The position numbers and the translations under genes are program-made. Below, one piece after another: positions 63,176 through 64,000 of a stretch of 64,000 nt of DNA (the stretch's first letter is position 1; every line of letters starts with the position of its first letter). The stretch comes from Thermodesulfovibrio yellowstonii DSM 11347 (lineage in GTDB: Bacteria; Nitrospirota; Thermodesulfovibrionia; Thermodesulfovibrionales; Thermodesulfovibrionaceae), in contig NC_011296.1 in the NCBI RefSeq assembly GCF_000020985.1, positions 1,912,001-1,976,000 on the forward strand. Reading direction: 5' to 3'. The notes under the pieces are model-generated. The model saw nothing but the letters and a program-made list of their open reading frames with translations, made no database searches and was not told the origin of the DNA.

Positions 63176-64000
63176 CTAATTAAGTTTTACTGTGCCAAAC
63201 ATAAGTATTTTTACTCCAGGAGCTATTTCCTGTGGCGAAAGAACAGGTAAAGATGGTGCAATTCTTTCAATTGCTCTCTTTATAAATCTTCTTATTGACT
63301 GCGAACATATCAACACAGGCTGATAACCCTTTACAGTTGCCTCATCAGCCATCTTCTTTACATTTTCAATGGTTTTTTCCATTAACAAAGGATCTGTAGC
63401 AAAATTTATACCCTGTGGTGTTGTCTGGAGAGATTCAATAAATGTCCTCTCAAGAGATGGCTCAAAAAGAATTGCAGAAATAGAACCGTCAGGATTTTGG
63501 ACACTTTTTGTTATTCTTCTTGACAGTGCCTGTCTAACATGCTCTGTTAAAATGTCAGGGTCTTTAGTTACATTAGCATACTCCGAAAGGGTTTCAAGTA
63601 TTGTCTGTAAATCTTTTATTGATACCCTTTCCCTTAATAGATTCTGAAGCACTTTCTGCACCTGAGAGAGTGTTAAAAGATTTGGAATCAAATCATCAAC
63701 AACTCTTGGATGAGTTTTAGCAAGATTATCAAGTAATCTTTGAGTTTCTTGTTTTCCGAGTAATTCATAACCATAATTTTTAAGAACTTCTCTCAAATGG
63801 GTAACTATAACTGATGAAGCATCAACAACAGTAAATCCAAGCATCTGTGCTTTTGAAACATCTTTTTCTTCAATCCACAATGCATCTACTCCAAAAGCAG
63901 GGTCTTTTGTAGGAATTCCATCAATATCCTGTCCAGGGCGGGCACCTATTGCAAGAAATCTTCCAAGAATTATTTCAGAAGTTGCTATCTCAACTCCCTT
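63176..64000 (-). CDS. flhA: Flagellar export apparatus protein FlhA, C-terminal part (5' end off window)
   Basis: 275 in-frame codons run to the window edge; there is no start here. The fragment covers the cytoplasmic domain: the edge reads KGVEIATSEIILGRFLAIGA and IPTKDPAFGVDALWIE, and then MLGFTVVDASSVIVTHLREVLKNYGYELLGKQETQRLLD and QPVLICSQSIRRFIKRAIERIAPSLPVLSPQEI, all typical of FlhA. It forms the cytoplasmic docking ring for export substrates and chaperones. Frames starting near 63880 are internal, not real starts. Confidence 0.96.
   Translation of the reverse strand, partial: KGVEIATSEIILGRFLAIGARPGQDIDGIPTKDPAFGVDALWIEEKDVSKAQMLGFTVVDASSVIVTHLREVLKNYGYELLGKQETQRLLDNLAKTHPRVVDDLIPNLLTLSQVQKVLQNLLRERVSIKDLQTILETLSEYANVTKDPDILTEHVRQALSRRITKSVQNPDGSISAILFEPSLERTFIESLQTTPQGINFATDPLLMEKTIENVKKMADEATVKGYQPVLICSQSIRRFIKRAIERIAPSLPVLSPQEIAPGVKILMFGTVKLN

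Noticed and set aside
63176-63880. A 234-residue protein starting at 63880
   Set aside because: The frame is open to the window edge and the upstream codons continue FlhA homology, so this is an internal codon of flhA.

Overview
The window comes from an AT-rich bacterial chromosome. The gene content and order (a flhA-flhF-flhG-fliA-che-flg-csrA-fliW motility block, a type I-B CRISPR-Cas locus, class III cyclase and HD-GYP signalling) and the thermophile-like protein style suggest a Nitrospirota bacterium such as the Thermodesulfovibrio lineage. That assignment is inference from style, not from a marker gene search.

Layout. 1-3.6 kb (+): pncC, a small two-gene pair that looks like a toxin-antitoxin module, ligA and rlmH. 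3.6-5.1 kb (-): gltX and a nested 58-residue Trm112/UPF0434 zinc-ribbon gene. 5.4-12.0 kb (+): a tightly overlapping operon of a PilB/GspE ATPase, two GAF-HD-GYP proteins, a class II cAMP phosphodiesterase-like enzyme and a CHASE2 adenylate cyclase, so cyclic-nucleotide synthesis and breakdown sit beside a pilus motor. 12.1-12.4 kb: tRNA-Val and tRNA-Asp followed by the broken C-terminus of a tyrosine recombinase. 12.5-17.1 kb: small membrane and secreted proteins of unknown function. 17.3-25.2 kb: a CRISPR array of 121 nearly invariant 29-bp repeats. 25.7-35.3 kb (-): a complete type I-B cas operon (cas6, cas8b1/cst1, cas7/cst2, cas5t, cas3, an inserted AAA_14/DUF4143 ATPase, cas4, cas1, cas2). 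35.5-38.3 kb (+): trkA-trkH potassium uptake. 38.2-41.9 kb (-): an SDH-family Clp-fold protease, a glycosyltransferase-methyltransferase fusion and a MNT/HEPN pair. 42-64 kb (-): fliW, csrA, flgL, flgK, flgN, flgM, a FlgJ-M23 fusion, flgI, flgH, flgA, flgG, flgF, a small gene, an HDOD protein, cheB, a CheW-CheZ fusion, cheA, two cheY, cheR, a HEAT-repeat protein, fliA, flhG, flhF and the 3' part of flhA.

Most notable points: (1) a CheW-CheZ fusion that joins the kinase-coupling protein to the CheY-P phosphatase; (2) FlgJ's rod-binding domain fused to an M23 peptidase; (3) a dispersed repeat family ('GTCATTC..GAATCTCC') present at many intergenic sites, between cas1 and cas2, and in frame inside the flgI signal peptide, where 21-bp tandem units encode heptads; (4) a sigma-54 promoter before flgF; (5) internal evidence from overlapping and duplicated spacers that the array is read on the minus strand with a CCN-type PAM; (6) an ATPase gene with its own 22-bp perfect palindrome inserted in the cas operon; (7) promoters whose -10 box lies 5-7 bases before the start codon, suggesting leaderless mRNAs. 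No clearly new defence system was recognised. The accessory stretch from the tRNA genes to trkA is the most likely place for undescribed functions.
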